In this document: piece by piece, positions 8,287-17,638 of the stretch
Position numbering within the stretch: the first letter of the stretch is position 1
Layout: the number at the start of each line of letters is the position of its first letter
DNA from: Phocaeicola barnesiae DSM 18169 = JCM 13652
GTDB lineage: Bacteria > Bacteroidota > Bacteroidia > Bacteroidales > Bacteroidaceae
Direction of reading: 5' to 3'
Length of the DNA stretch: 64,000 nucleotides
Assembly (NCBI RefSeq): GCF_000374585.1
Contig: NZ_KB894644.1
Location: 1 to 64,000 of the forward strand
Notes under the pieces: generated by a model
Seen by the model: only the letters and a program-made list of their open reading frames with translations
Databases searched by the model: none
Told to the model about the DNA's origin: nothing
Program-made: the position numbers and the translations under genes

Positions 8287-8985
8287 ATGGCGACACTGCT
8301 GATAGTGCTGCTGATGGCCTTCAACATGTGGATGGTCATCTACCTGACCTGGGAACGCAGGACGGGAGACACAACCCGAGAGAAGAACGGAAAGGACGGC
8401 GGGAACAGGACGGCGGCTTCCGAGATCGTGGGCAGAAGCCGCTTCAGGATGCCGGAAACGAAGCCACAGACTGCCACACCTGCGCCAAATGCCGCCACGG
8501 AAATACGAAGCGAAGAGGTGGACGAGAAGGACGTTACCTTTGCCGACGAAGCACAGGAGGACGGCACGGACGCACACCGCCGCCGGATACCGGACGAGGA
8601 GCTGGACGAGGTGTTTACGGACAGACGGGTGTCGGACATAGCCGGATATGACGGGGACGAAGAGCCGGATGCGGAACCGGATACTGCCGAAGGGTTCACG
8701 TTTGAGGACATCGACCTCGCCGTACGCACGGCGAAGAAAGCGGACGCCACTGGAGATGAACGGCGCCATGCAGGAATGGTATTCTGCGAAATGAAGGGCA
8801 ACGAGCTGTTTGCCCTGATAGAACGCAGCTCGGAGGCGACACGCAGGAGACTGGACGAACTGATGGACTACTATCTGGACTCGATACCTGCCCCACCTGC
8901 CGCATCAACGGCAAGTGCCGCACTGAGAAGGCCGCCTGCCATGCCGGAGAGATTCGAGGATTTCAATATCCGCGACTATGTATAA
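8287..8985 (+). CDS. traD: TraD-like conjugal transfer protein
   Basis: A 232-residue protein with an N-terminal hydrophobic helix (residues 3-22, LLIVLLMAFNMWMVIYL), a long acidic Pro/Ala/Asp-rich middle, and a helical C-terminal domain from about residue 135 (FTFEDIDLAVRTAKK). This matches the layout of the TraD protein between traB and traE in CTn-type elements. Part of its linker (KPQTATPAPNAAT) has a diverged copy in the non-coding region before traA. Function in transfer is not known. Confidence 0.65.
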   Translation: MATLLIVLLMAFNMWMVIYLTWERRTGDTTREKNGKDGGNRTAASEIVGRSRFRMPETKPQTATPAPNAATEIRSEEVDEKDVTFADEAQEDGTDAHRRRIPDEELDEVFTDRRVSDIAGYDGDEEPDAEPDTAEGFTFEDIDLAVRTAKKADATGDERRHAGMVFCEMKGNELFALIERSSEATRRRLDELMDYYLDSIPAPPAASTASAALRRPPAMPERFEDFNIRDYV

Positions 8986-9057
8986 CAATGCAAAAAAACG
9001 TAACGAAGATGCGAAAAAAGAAAATTGACTACGGCTGAATCATCGGCTTGCCACCGA

Positions 9058-9070
9058 ATCCACTAAATCC
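9058..9070 (+). promoter_or_regulatory. Diverged copy of the AACCACTAAATCC element
   Basis: ATCCACTAAATCC differs at one base from the 13-mer before mobA, traI and traN. Nine nucleotides downstream there is CTT rather than ATG, with an open frame that runs to the traE start. traE itself begins 95 nt further on. This could be a leader whose small gene has decayed. Confidence 0.35.
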
Positions 9071-9165
9071 AGAAGCCGGCTTTATCCGAAGCCGCAAAAA
9101 TTAAAGAAAAGTATCAACCGCCGAAGGGAATATCCCGCCCGGAGGCATAAAAACAAGAAAAGATT

Positions 9166-9477
9166 ATGACAGAAACATCGAAGAAAAAACAAATCATTCT
9201 GGCAGTCCTTCTGACGGCTGCAAACATTTCCGCCTTTGCACAGGGCAACGGCATGGCGGGCATCACGGAGGCAACCAATCTTGTGACCTCGTATTTCGAC
9301 CCGGCGACAAAGCTCATCTATGCCATCGGTGCGGTAGTGGGACTCATAGGAGGCATCAAGGTCTATGGCAAGTTCTCGTCCGGTGATCCGGACACGAGCA
9401 AGACCGCCGCAAGCTGGTTCGGAGCCTGTATCTTCCTGATTGTAAGCGCAACCATCCTGCGCTCGTTCTTCCTCTAA
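9166..9477 (+). CDS. traE: TraE, DUF4134 membrane protein (VirB2-like)
   Basis: A 103-residue protein with a signal peptide (cut around AFAQ, residue 25) and two hydrophobic helices (about 48-68 and 80-100). The TASWFGACIFLIVSATILRSFF tail is typical of TraE/DUF4134. By size and topology it resembles a VirB2-type pilin or channel subunit of the conjugative secretion system. traF follows after 36 nt. The ATG at 9166 has an A-rich upstream tract. Confidence 0.85.
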   Translation: MTETSKKKQIILAVLLTAANISAFAQGNGMAGITEATNLVTSYFDPATKLIYAIGAVVGLIGGIKVYGKFSSGDPDTSKTAASWFGACIFLIVSATILRSFFL

Positions 9478-9513
9478 ACAGGCGTTTCCCATATATAATA
9501 AGATAAAAGGACA

Positions 9514-9846
9514 ATGGCTGAATACCCGGTAAACAAGGGCATCGGTCGTCCGGTGGAGTTCAAGGGACTGAAGGCGCAGTACCTGTTCGTGTTTGCGGGC
9601 GGGCTGCTTGCCGCCTTCCTCCTGTTTGTCATCCTGTACATGGCGGGCGTGAGCCAGTGGGTCTGCATCGGCCTGGGAGTCACGGCGGCTTCCGCCGTGG
9701 TATGGCTCACGTTCCGGCTGAACGCAAAGTACGGCCAGCACGGACTGATGAAGCTGGGCGCTGCACGGATGCGCCCGCGCTACCTGCTCCACCGCAGACG
9801 GGTGTCCCATCTGTTGAGACGAAAAAGGAAAGGAAGGAAAGAATGA
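9514..9846 (+). CDS. traF: TraF, DUF4133 membrane protein (VirB3-like)
   Basis: A 110-residue protein with an N-terminal YPVNKGIGRPVEFKGLKAQY motif characteristic of TraF/DUF4133, then two membrane helices (about 25-70) and a basic C-terminus. It matches VirB3 in size and in its position just before the VirB4-type ATPase. The stop TGA overlaps the traG start (ATGA). Confidence 0.85.
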   Translation: MAEYPVNKGIGRPVEFKGLKAQYLFVFAGGLLAAFLLFVILYMAGVSQWVCIGLGVTAASAVVWLTFRLNAKYGQHGLMKLGAARMRPRYLLHRRRVSHLLRRKRKGRKE

Positions 9847-12358
9847 GAAACGTAATGAAAGCCACCACACTGGAGAGCCGGTTCCCGCTGCTGGCGGTGG
9901 AACACGGGTGCATCATCTCGAAGGATGCCGACATCACCGCAGCCTTCGAAGTGGAGCTGCCGGAGGTCTATACCGTAACGGCGGAAGAATACGAGAGTAT
10001 CCATGCCACGTGGTGCAAGGCAATCAAGGTACTGCCCGACCACTCGGTACTGCACAAGCAGGACTGGTATATAAAGGAGCTGTACCGCCCCGACTGGGAG
10101 AAGGAAGGTACGGGCTTCCTGGCACGGAGCAACGGGATGCACTTCAACGAGCGCCCGTATCTGAGCCACAGGAGCTACCTGTTCCTGACCAAGACGACGA
10201 AGGAACGCATGAGGCGGCAGAGCAACTGGAGCACGCTGTGCCGCGGACATATCATCCCGAAGGAGATACAGGACAGGGAGACGGCGCTGAAGTTCATGGA
10301 GGCGGTGGAACATTCGCCCGCATCCTGAACGATTCGGGACACGTCCGCCTGCGCCGCCTGAGGGACGATGAGATTACGGGAACGGAAAAGGAAACGGGTA
10401 TCATAGGCAGATACCTGGCACTGACGACGGAGGATACGGCGTGTCTGGAAGACATCGCCATGAGCGCGGAAGAGATGCGCATCGGCGACAAGCGCCTGTG
10501 CCTGCACACGCTGTCGGACACGGAAGACCTGCCGGCTGCGGTAGCCACGGACAGCCGTTACGAACGGCTCTCGACCGACCGCTCGGACTGCCGCCTGTCG
10601 TTTGCCGCCCCGCTGGGACTGCTGCTTCCCTGCAACCATATCTACAACCAGTATGTGTTTGTCGGCAACAGCGACGAGGAGCTGCGCCGCTTCGAGAAGT
10701 CGGCAAGGAACATGCAATCGCTCTCGCGCTACAGCCGCCAGAACGCCATCAACTGCGAGTGGATAGAGGAATATCTGAACGAAGCCCACTCACAGGGGCT
10801 GAAGTCCGTCCGTGCCCACTTCAACGTGATGGCGTGGAGCGACGACACGGAGGAGCTGAAACGGATAAGGAACGACGTGGGGAGCCAGCTGGCTTCGATG
10901 GGATGCGTGCCCCGCCACAACACGACGGACTGCCCGACGCTGTTCTGGGCGGGCATACCGGGCAATGCGGCGGACTTCCCGGCAGAGGAATCGTTCCACA
11001 CGTTTGTCGAGCAGGCAGTATGCCTGTTCGCCGGAGAGACCAACTACCGGGACTCGCCCTCGGCTTTCGGCATCCGCATGGCAGACCGTATCAGCGGCAA
11101 GCCGCTGCATATCGACATATCCGACCTGCCGATGAAGCGCGGCATCACGACCAACCGCAACAAGTTCGTGCTGGGACCGAGCGGAAGCGGCAAGTCGTTC
11201 TTCATGAACCACTTGGTCAGACAGTATTACGAGCAGGGCACGCACGTGGTACTGGTGGACACGGGAAACTCCTATCAGGGACTGTGCGAGATGATACACC
11301 GCCGCACGCACGGAAAGGACGGCATCTACTTCACCTATACGGAGGAGAAGCCCATCTCGTTCAACCCGTTCTATACGGATGACGGGGTGTTCGACGTGGA
11401 GAAAAAGGACAGCATCAAGACGCTGCTGCTGACGCTGTGGAAAAGCGAGAACGAACCCGCCACGAAAACGGAATCGGCGGAGCTGGGAAGCGCGGTGAAC
11501 GCCTATATCCAGCTGCTCGGCCGGGACAAGGGCATCGTGCCGTCGTTCAACTCGTTCTACGAATACATGCGGGACGTGTACCGCAAGGAAATGGAGGAAC
11601 GCTACATCAAGGTGGAGAAGTCGGACTTCAACATCGACAATTTCCTGACCACCCTGAGGCAGTACTACCGGGGCGGACGCTACGACTTCCTGCTCAACTC
11701 GGCGGAGAACATCGACCTGCTGCACAAGCGGTTCGTGGTTTTCGAGATTGACTCGATAAAGGACAATGCCGAGCTGTTTCCGGTGGTGACCATCATCATC
11801 ATGGAGGCGTTCATCAACAAGATGCGCCGGTTGAAAGGCGTAAGGAAACAGCTGATTGTGGAAGAGGCATGGAAAGCCCTTTCATCGGCAAACATGGCTG
11901 ACTACCTGCGCTACATGTACAAGACGGTGAGAAAGTATTTCGGGGAGGCGATTGTGGTGACACAGGAAGTGGACGACATCATCAGCTCGCCCATCGTGAA
12001 GGAAAGCATCATCAACAACTCGGACTGCAAAATCCTGCTGGACCAGCGCAAGTACATGAACAAGTTCGACCAGATACAGTCGCTGCTGGGTCTGACGGAA
12101 AAGGAGAAGTCGCAGATACTCTCGATCAACCAGTCCAACGACCCGTCGAGGCGGTACAAGGAGGTGTGGATAGGACTTGGGGGCACGCATTCGGCGGTAT
12201 ATGCCACGGAGGTGTCGATGCAAGAGTATCTCGCCTATACGACGGAGGAGACGGAGAAGATGGAAGTACGCGAACTGGCGGAGAAACTGGGAGGCGACAT
12301 GGAAGCTGCCATCCGTCAGGTGGCGGAGCGACGGCTGGAGGAACGGACGGGACAGTGA
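9843..12358 (+). pseudogene. traG: TraG, VirB4-type conjugation ATPase with a one-base frameshift
   Basis: VirB4-family ATPase that powers assembly of the transfer channel. The N-terminal part (MRNVMKATTLESRFPLLAVE to ALKFMEAVE) reads from the ATG at 9843, then hits a stop at 10326-10328. The continuation (FARILNDSGHVRLRRLRDDE onward) is in another frame because one base is missing at about 10312/10313. The rest is intact: Walker A GPSGSGKS, Walker B LIVEEAW, and the STAND/HerA-like C-terminal region. The full protein would be about 838 residues, the normal TraG length. As read, the ATPase would be split, so transfer should fail unless this is a sequence error. It overlaps the traF stop. Confidence 0.85.
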
Positions 12359-12401
12359 ACCGGCAGGAAATATACAGTAAATGAAAAATAAAAAATGATT
12401 T

Positions 12402-13079
12402 ATGAACCAACAGACTGACAACATGTACATTGATGACCGATACAGCGATGAAGCGCTGCGGAAACGGGAGGAAATCCGGGAGCATATCTCATGGTTCCGT
12501 GAGTTCCTGACATTCGGGACTTCGCTACCGGAACATATCAGAAGGCGATACGGACTGGAAGAGGACTACCAGCGGTACAAGAAACTGGAAATACAGGTTC
12601 ACCGGATGCCTGCTGAACCGGACTGCAGGGGATATGGGAAGGAGCAGCGCATGAAAGAACTGTGCGAGGCAGGAAGAGCCAAGGGAAAAATCACTCTTGC
12701 GGTGGAAAAGGCTTACGAAAGCATCTGCCCCGCTCCGGCACGGGACTATCTGGAAGAAAAATATCAGGAACTGCTCTATCTGAGAGGTATGGTGTACCGG
12801 AAAGACTATGACGACCCGATGTGGTACAAGCCGGAAATCCTGAACAAATACGGCATTGACCACAAGGGACCGCGCGAAACGGTACTCAAGCAGGTGGAAA
12901 AGGCATACCGGGAACTGGATGCCCGATTCTGCCGGATGACGGGCAAGAAGCCGGATGCGGACGAACTGTTCGGCAAACCCGCAGTACGGCAGTCGGTACC
13001 TGCACAGAAGGAGGCGCCGGAGAATGGCGCAAGGGAAAACCGCATGTGCAGGCGTAAAGGCAGAAGACCGGGATTCTGA
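12402..13079 (+). CDS. Unrecognised tra-operon protein
   Basis: A 225-residue, charged, helix-rich protein with no signal peptide or membrane segment, found between traG and the traH-position lipoprotein. Tyr, Arg and Glu are abundant (EDYQRYKKLEIQVHRMPAE), and the last 45 residues are basic and disordered-looking. I do not recognise the family. Its GC content matches the tra genes, so it appears to be a resident of this ICE type rather than cargo. Confidence 0.65.
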   Translation: MNQQTDNMYIDDRYSDEALRKREEIREHISWFREFLTFGTSLPEHIRRRYGLEEDYQRYKKLEIQVHRMPAEPDCRGYGKEQRMKELCEAGRAKGKITLAVEKAYESICPAPARDYLEEKYQELLYLRGMVYRKDYDDPMWYKPEILNKYGIDHKGPRETVLKQVEKAYRELDARFCRMTGKKPDADELFGKPAVRQSVPAQKEAPENGARENRMCRRKGRRPGF

Positions 13080-13175
13080 CGGAAAAGGAAACCGGGCGGA
13101 CTCCGGATACGGAAAAGACGAAAAGAAAAAAGGATTGAAAAAAATGAAAGAACGAAACTTAAAGAAGACAAGAAA

Positions 13176-13598
13176 ATGAACATCAAACTGACAAAGACCG
13201 AAAGGCTGCTGCTGTGCGGCGGTCTGATAGGCATGGCATCGCTGATGCTGCAAGCCTGTGATATAATGGCAAAAGAAGACAGCGACACCCGTGACAGAAT
13301 CTGCGGAAACTGGGAAAACGCGGAAGCCGGTCCCGACATACTGGTGTACAGGGAGGGAGAATCATATAAGGTGACACTGTTCAGACGCAAGGGCGTACGC
13401 CGCGTACTGAGACCGGAAACCTATCTGCTGCAGAGGGAGGAGAACGGCAACCTGTATATGAACACGGGGTTCCGCATTGACGTGGCATACAACGATGAGA
13501 CGGATGTGCTGACATTTTCGCCGGGCGGTGACTATGTCCGGGTGAACACGGATGCAGGTGACGGCGAAAGGACAAAGGAGAAAGAGAATATGCAATAG
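13176..13598 (+). CDS. traH: DUF3876 lipoprotein in the traH position
   Basis: A 140-residue predicted lipoprotein. The N-terminal hydrophobic segment ends in the lipobox LQAC (about residues 25-28). The rest is a small beta-rich domain (DILVYREGESYKVTLFRR; FRIDVAYNDETDVLTFSPGG) typical of DUF3876. It sits between traG and traI, where CTns encode TraH. It is probably an envelope-attached accessory of the channel. The symbol rests on position more than on sequence. Confidence 0.65.
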   Translation: MNIKLTKTERLLLCGGLIGMASLMLQACDIMAKEDSDTRDRICGNWENAEAGPDILVYREGESYKVTLFRRKGVRRVLRPETYLLQREENGNLYMNTGFRIDVAYNDETDVLTFSPGGDYVRVNTDAGDGERTKEKENMQ

Positions 13599-13608
13599 CA
13601 ATTTAACG

Positions 13609-13621
13609 AACCACTAAATCC
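13609..13621 (+). promoter_or_regulatory. AACCACTAAATCC leader element before traI
   Basis: An exact 13-mer ending 9 nt before the traI ATG. It is identical in sequence and spacing to the mobA and traN copies, while the 9-nt spacers differ between genes. Confidence 0.6.
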
Positions 13622-13630
13622 AAAAAAAGA

Positions 13631-14269
13631 ATGAGACAGAAACTGAAAATACCGCTGATTGCGGTCTGCCTGTGCCTTGCGGGGACAGGCGGGGCAAATG
13701 CCCAATGGGTGGTGTCCGACCCCGGAAACCTTGCGCAGAGCATCATCAACTCCGCCAAGGAGATGGTAGAGACAGCCGGGACGAAGGCAAACACCCTGAA
13801 CGGCTTTCTGGAAACGAAGAAGGTGTTCGAGCAGGGAAAGGCGTATTATGACGCACTGAAATCAGTGCACGACGTGGTAAAGGGCGGCGCGAAGGTGGCG
13901 AAAAGCATCTCTCTGGTAATGGAAATATCGGAAATCTATGTGGACAACTACCAGAAGATGCTCTCGGACGAGAACTACACGCCGGAGGAGCTTGCCGCCA
14001 TCTCGTCGGGCTATGCGATGCTGATAGACGAAAGCTCGGACGTGCTGCAGGACCTGAAGAATGTGGTGAACGTGACGGGCATGTCACTGACGGATGCGGA
14101 AAGGCTCGCCATCATAGACAATGCCTACCGCAGCCTGATGAACTACCGCAACCTCGTGCGCTACTACACGAACAAGACCATATCGGTGTCGTACCTGCGG
14201 GCGAGAAAAAAGAACGACATGGACCGGGTGATGGCACTCTACGGGAACTCCAACGAAAAATACTGGTAG
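13631..14269 (+). CDS. traI: TraI, DUF4141 periplasmic conjugation protein (VirB5-like)
   Basis: A 212-residue exported protein. The signal peptide ends around GANAQ (residues 21-25). The mature part is almost entirely helical (DPGNLAQSIINSAKEMVETA; ISEIYVDNYQKMLSDENYTP), as in VirB5/TrbJ-type pilus-tip components. The ATG is preceded at 9 nt by the conserved AACCACTAAATCC element. traJ starts 4 nt after the stop. Confidence 0.85.
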   Translation: MRQKLKIPLIAVCLCLAGTGGANAQWVVSDPGNLAQSIINSAKEMVETAGTKANTLNGFLETKKVFEQGKAYYDALKSVHDVVKGGAKVAKSISLVMEISEIYVDNYQKMLSDENYTPEELAAISSGYAMLIDESSDVLQDLKNVVNVTGMSLTDAERLAIIDNAYRSLMNYRNLVRYYTNKTISVSYLRARKKNDMDRVMALYGNSNEKYW

Positions 14270-14272
14270 CCT

Positions 14273-15298
14273 ATGGGAGAGTTTGACAACCTGCACCAGA
14301 TACTCCTCTCGCTGTATGAGGAGATGATGCCGCTCTGCTCGGACATGGCAGGAGTGGCAAAGGGGCTTGCCGGACTGGGCGCCCTGTTCTATGTGGCGGT
14401 GCGCGTGTGGCAGTCGCTCGCCCGTGCCGAGGCGATAGATGTGTACCCGCTGCTGCGGCCGTTTGCCATCGGACTGTGCATCCTCTTCTTCCCGACCATC
14501 GTGCTGGGAACGATGAACTCCGTTCTGGGAGTAATCGTACAGGGGACGCACTCGATACTGGAGGAACAGACCTTTGACATGGAGAAGTACAGGGAACAGA
14601 AAGACAAGCTGGAATATGAGGCGATGATGCGCAACCCGGAGACCGCCTATCTCGCCTCGGACGAGGAGTTCGACCGCCAGATAGACGAGCTGGGCTGGTC
14701 GCCGTCGGACATGATCACCATGACGGGCATGTACATGGACCGTGCGGCGTACAACATCAAGAAGAGCGTGCGTGACTGGTTCCGCGAACTGCTGGAGCTG
14801 ATGTTCGCAGCTGCCGCCCTTGTCATCGACACGCTCAGGACGTTCTTCCTGGTGGTGCTGTCGATACTGGGACCCGTCGCCTTCGCCTTCTCGGTATGGG
14901 ACGGATTCCACTCCACACTTTCGGCATGGTTCAGCCGCTACATACAGATTTACCTGTGGCTGCCCGTCTCCGACCTGTTCAGCACGATACTGGCGAAGAT
15001 ACAGATACTGATGCTCCAGAATGACATCGAGGCGATGCAGGCAGACCCGAACTTCTCGGTAGAGGCGAGCAACGGGGTGTACATCGTGTTCCTCGTTATC
15101 GGCATCGTGGGATACTTCACCATCCCGACGGTAGCCGGATGGATAATCCAGGCCGGTGGCGGAGTGGGCAGCTACAACAAGAACATCGGCACTGCGGGCG
15201 CCCTTGGCGGCAGTCTGGCGGGTGCGGCAGCCGGGAACGTGGCGGGACGCACGGGCAAGTTTATCAGAAAACAGGCCGGACGGCTGCTGAAAAGGTAA
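14273..15298 (+). CDS. traJ: TraJ, VirB6-like polytopic membrane protein
   Basis: A 341-residue integral membrane protein with several hydrophobic helices (around 25-45, 65-90, 175-215, 220-250 and 265-290) and a Gly/Ala-rich C-terminus. It forms the inner-membrane part of the conjugation channel in the TraJ/TrbL/VirB6 class. Tight spacing to traI and the regular tra order support the name. Confidence 0.88.
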   Translation: MGEFDNLHQILLSLYEEMMPLCSDMAGVAKGLAGLGALFYVAVRVWQSLARAEAIDVYPLLRPFAIGLCILFFPTIVLGTMNSVLGVIVQGTHSILEEQTFDMEKYREQKDKLEYEAMMRNPETAYLASDEEFDRQIDELGWSPSDMITMTGMYMDRAAYNIKKSVRDWFRELLELMFAAAALVIDTLRTFFLVVLSILGPVAFAFSVWDGFHSTLSAWFSRYIQIYLWLPVSDLFSTILAKIQILMLQNDIEAMQADPNFSVEASNGVYIVFLVIGIVGYFTIPTVAGWIIQAGGGVGSYNKNIGTAGALGGSLAGAAAGNVAGRTGKFIRKQAGRLLKR

Positions 15299-15347
15299 CA
15301 GCCGGAGAACCGGAAAATGATTTAACAAACCATAAAAAACAGAAAGA

Positions 15348-15971
15348 ATGGAGTTCAAGAGCCTGAATAACATAGAAACGAGTTTCCGGCAGATACGTCT
15401 GTTCGGAATCATCTACACGGCGGTATGTGCCGCCATCGTCCTCTGCTCGGTGGTATGCGCCTTCCGCTTCGCCGAAGCGCAGAGGCAGAAGATATACGTA
15501 CTTGACGGGGGAAAGAGCCTGATGCTCGCCCTCTCGCAGGACCTGTCGCAGAACCGCCCGGCGGAAGCAAGGGAGCATGTGCGCCGCTTCCACGAGCTGT
15601 TCTTCACCCTCTCGCCGGAGAAAAGCGCAATCGAGCACAACGTGAAGCGTGCGCTGCTGCTGGCGGACAGAAGCGCGTACAACTACTACGCCGATTTTGC
15701 GGAAAAGGGATTCTACAACCGCATCATCGCGGGGAACATCAACCAGGTGCTCCAGGTGGACAGCGTGGTCTGCAATTTCGACCGCTACCCCTACGAGGCA
15801 CGCACCTACGCAAGGCAGATGATCATCAGGGAAAGCAACGTGACGGAGCGCACGCTGGTAACGACCTGCCGGCTGCTCAACGCGAGCCGCTCGGACGACA
15901 ATCCGAACGGGTTCACCATAGAGGGATTCACGATACTGGAGAACAAGGACATCAGAAGCATGGAGAGATAG
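15348..15971 (+). CDS. traK: TraK, VirB8-like channel protein
   Basis: A 207-residue bitopic protein. A short cytoplasmic N-terminus (MEFKSLNNIETSFRQIRLFG) is followed by one membrane helix (about 20-42) and a periplasmic domain resembling VirB8/TrbF. This matches the TraK of CTn systems, which bridges inner- and outer-membrane channel parts. The leader contains AACCATAAAAAAC, 20 nt before the ATG, a weak relative of the mobA/traI/traN element. Confidence 0.87.
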   Translation: MEFKSLNNIETSFRQIRLFGIIYTAVCAAIVLCSVVCAFRFAEAQRQKIYVLDGGKSLMLALSQDLSQNRPAEAREHVRRFHELFFTLSPEKSAIEHNVKRALLLADRSAYNYYADFAEKGFYNRIIAGNINQVLQVDSVVCNFDRYPYEARTYARQMIIRESNVTERTLVTTCRLLNASRSDDNPNGFTIEGFTILENKDIRSMER

Positions 15972-15975
15972 GCGT

Positions 15976-16278
15976 ATGGGAAAGATGAATATTCTGACGG
16001 GAAAATGCGCTGTCGTTCTCAGGGAAAAACTGCACAGGAGACTGGACGCACTGTCGCCGAAGGCAAGGCTGGCGACGATGGCAGTGATGTCCGCCGCCTT
16101 TGCCGCAGGCTGTCTGTACATGACCGCCACCGCCATTGCCGGCTTCGGAAAAGGAAACGGGACGATGGAGATACGGCACATGAAGAAACCGGAACTGCCG
16201 CAAAAAGCGGATTTGCAGGAAGCGTATGAACATTATCATAAAAACAGGATGTATGGAAAAGGAACAGAAAAGGAATGA
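15976..16278 (+). CDS. traL: TraL, DUF3989 small membrane protein
   Basis: A 100-residue protein with a basic N-terminal region (KLHRRLDALSPKARLATMAV), one membrane helix (about 32-55) and a charged C-terminus. It matches DUF3989/TraL, which lies between traK and traM in CTn elements. The end of the gene overlaps the start of traM, indicating coupling. Confidence 0.83.
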   Translation: MGKMNILTGKCAVVLREKLHRRLDALSPKARLATMAVMSAAFAAGCLYMTATAIAGFGKGNGTMEIRHMKKPELPQKADLQEAYEHYHKNRMYGKGTEKE

Positions 16279-17575
16279 GACAAAAGAGAAAAGACCGCTG
16301 ACGGAAGAACAGCGCCAGCGGAGAAAGAAGATGTTGGTCTATCCGCTGATGGTGCTGACCTTTCTGGGGTGCATGTGGCTCATCTTTGCCCCCTCGCAGA
16401 AGGACGGCGGAAAGGAACGGCAGGGACTGGGATTCAACACGGACATGCCCCTGCCGGAAAACTCCGGAATCATCGGCGACAAGGCGAAGGCATACGAACA
16501 GCAGCAGCTGGAGAACAGGAAGAAGGAACGCCGGGGCATGGTGGGCGACCTGTCCGCATTCTGGAACGACAGGACGGAAGGAACGGACACGGCAGACGGA
16601 ACGGACGACTGCCGCCTGGCACAACCGGAAACATCGCCGAAGACGGGCGGAAGCGGAATACAGACAGGCATCCGCTCCTCGGCTGCCGCCAACGAGCGGC
16701 TGAACACCTCGCTGGGTACGTTCTATGAGCCGCCGAAGGAGGACGCCGAGAAGAAGGAGCTCAGGCAGCGCATCGACGAACTGGAACGCATGGTCATGGA
16801 ACAGGAGAAACAGCCCGCAAGGATGGAGGAACAGGTCGCCCTGCTGGAGAAGTCGTACGAGCTGGCGGCGAAGTACCAGAACGGAGGAAACAATGCCGGG
16901 CAGACCACACGGACCGATGGGACGGAAATGAGGGAAAGCAATGCCGGCGAAAAGAAAATGAAGGCGGAACCAGTGAGCGGCGTGCGCCCGTCAACGGTGT
17001 CCGCCCTGCCGCAGCCCCTGACAGATTCCGCCTTTATAGCGGACTACGGGGGCGAAAGGAACTACGGGTTCCACACTGCCATCGGCAGTACGGAGGCACC
17101 GGGAAAGAACACCATAGCAGCCTGCGTGCAGGGCGACCAGACGGTAACGGACGGACAGACGGTAAGGCTGCGGCTGCTGGAGCCGATGCGGGTGTCTGGA
17201 CGGACAATACCAAGGAATACGACCCTTGTGGGGACGGCACGCCTGCAGGGTGAGCGTCTGGAGATAGGCATCGGCTCGCTGGAACATCAGGGAAACATCA
17301 TCCCGGTGGAACTGGCGGTGTACGATAGCGACGGACAGGCGGGCATCTTTGTGCCCGGCTCGATGGAAACGGACGCGGCAAAGGAAATCGGGGCGAACAT
17401 GGGCAGTTCGCTCGGCAGCAGCATCAACATCTCGACCGATGCGGGGGCGCAGCTCGCCTCCGATCTGGGAAAGGGAGTGATACAGGGAGTCTCGCAGTAT
17501 ATATCGAAGAGGATGCGCACGGTAAGGGTGCATCTGAAATCGGGATACAGGGTGTTGCTGTATCAGGAAAAATAG
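16253..17575 (+). CDS. traM: TraM, VirB10-like channel protein
   Basis: A 440-residue bitopic protein. A Lys/Glu/Arg-rich cytoplasmic start is followed by one membrane helix (about 28-46), a long Gln/Glu/Lys coiled linker, and a C-terminal VirB10/TrbI-like beta domain (SALPQPLTDSAFIADYGGER; QTVTDGQTVRLRLLEPM; RTIPRNTTLVGTARL). It would span the envelope and open the outer pore. I chose the ATG at 16253 (MEKEQKRNETKEK) over an in-frame ATG at 16226, because the former matches the usual TraM start; either way the gene overlaps traL. Confidence 0.87.
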   Translation: MEKEQKRNETKEKRPLTEEQRQRRKKMLVYPLMVLTFLGCMWLIFAPSQKDGGKERQGLGFNTDMPLPENSGIIGDKAKAYEQQQLENRKKERRGMVGDLSAFWNDRTEGTDTADGTDDCRLAQPETSPKTGGSGIQTGIRSSAAANERLNTSLGTFYEPPKEDAEKKELRQRIDELERMVMEQEKQPARMEEQVALLEKSYELAAKYQNGGNNAGQTTRTDGTEMRESNAGEKKMKAEPVSGVRPSTVSALPQPLTDSAFIADYGGERNYGFHTAIGSTEAPGKNTIAACVQGDQTVTDGQTVRLRLLEPMRVSGRTIPRNTTLVGTARLQGERLEIGIGSLEHQGNIIPVELAVYDSDGQAGIFVPGSMETDAAKEIGANMGSSLGSSINISTDAGAQLASDLGKGVIQGVSQYISKRMRTVRVHLKSGYRVLLYQEK

Positions 17576-17616
17576 ACAGCAAGAGACGAAAGGAAAAAGA
17601 ACATTCAAATTTTATC

Positions 17617-17629
17617 AACCACTAAATCC
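17617..17629 (+). promoter_or_regulatory. AACCACTAAATCC leader element before traN
   Basis: An exact 13-mer ending 9 nt before the traN ATG, matching the mobA and traI leaders. It lies in the 63-nt gap after traM. Confidence 0.6.
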
Positions 17630-17638
17630 AACGTAAAA

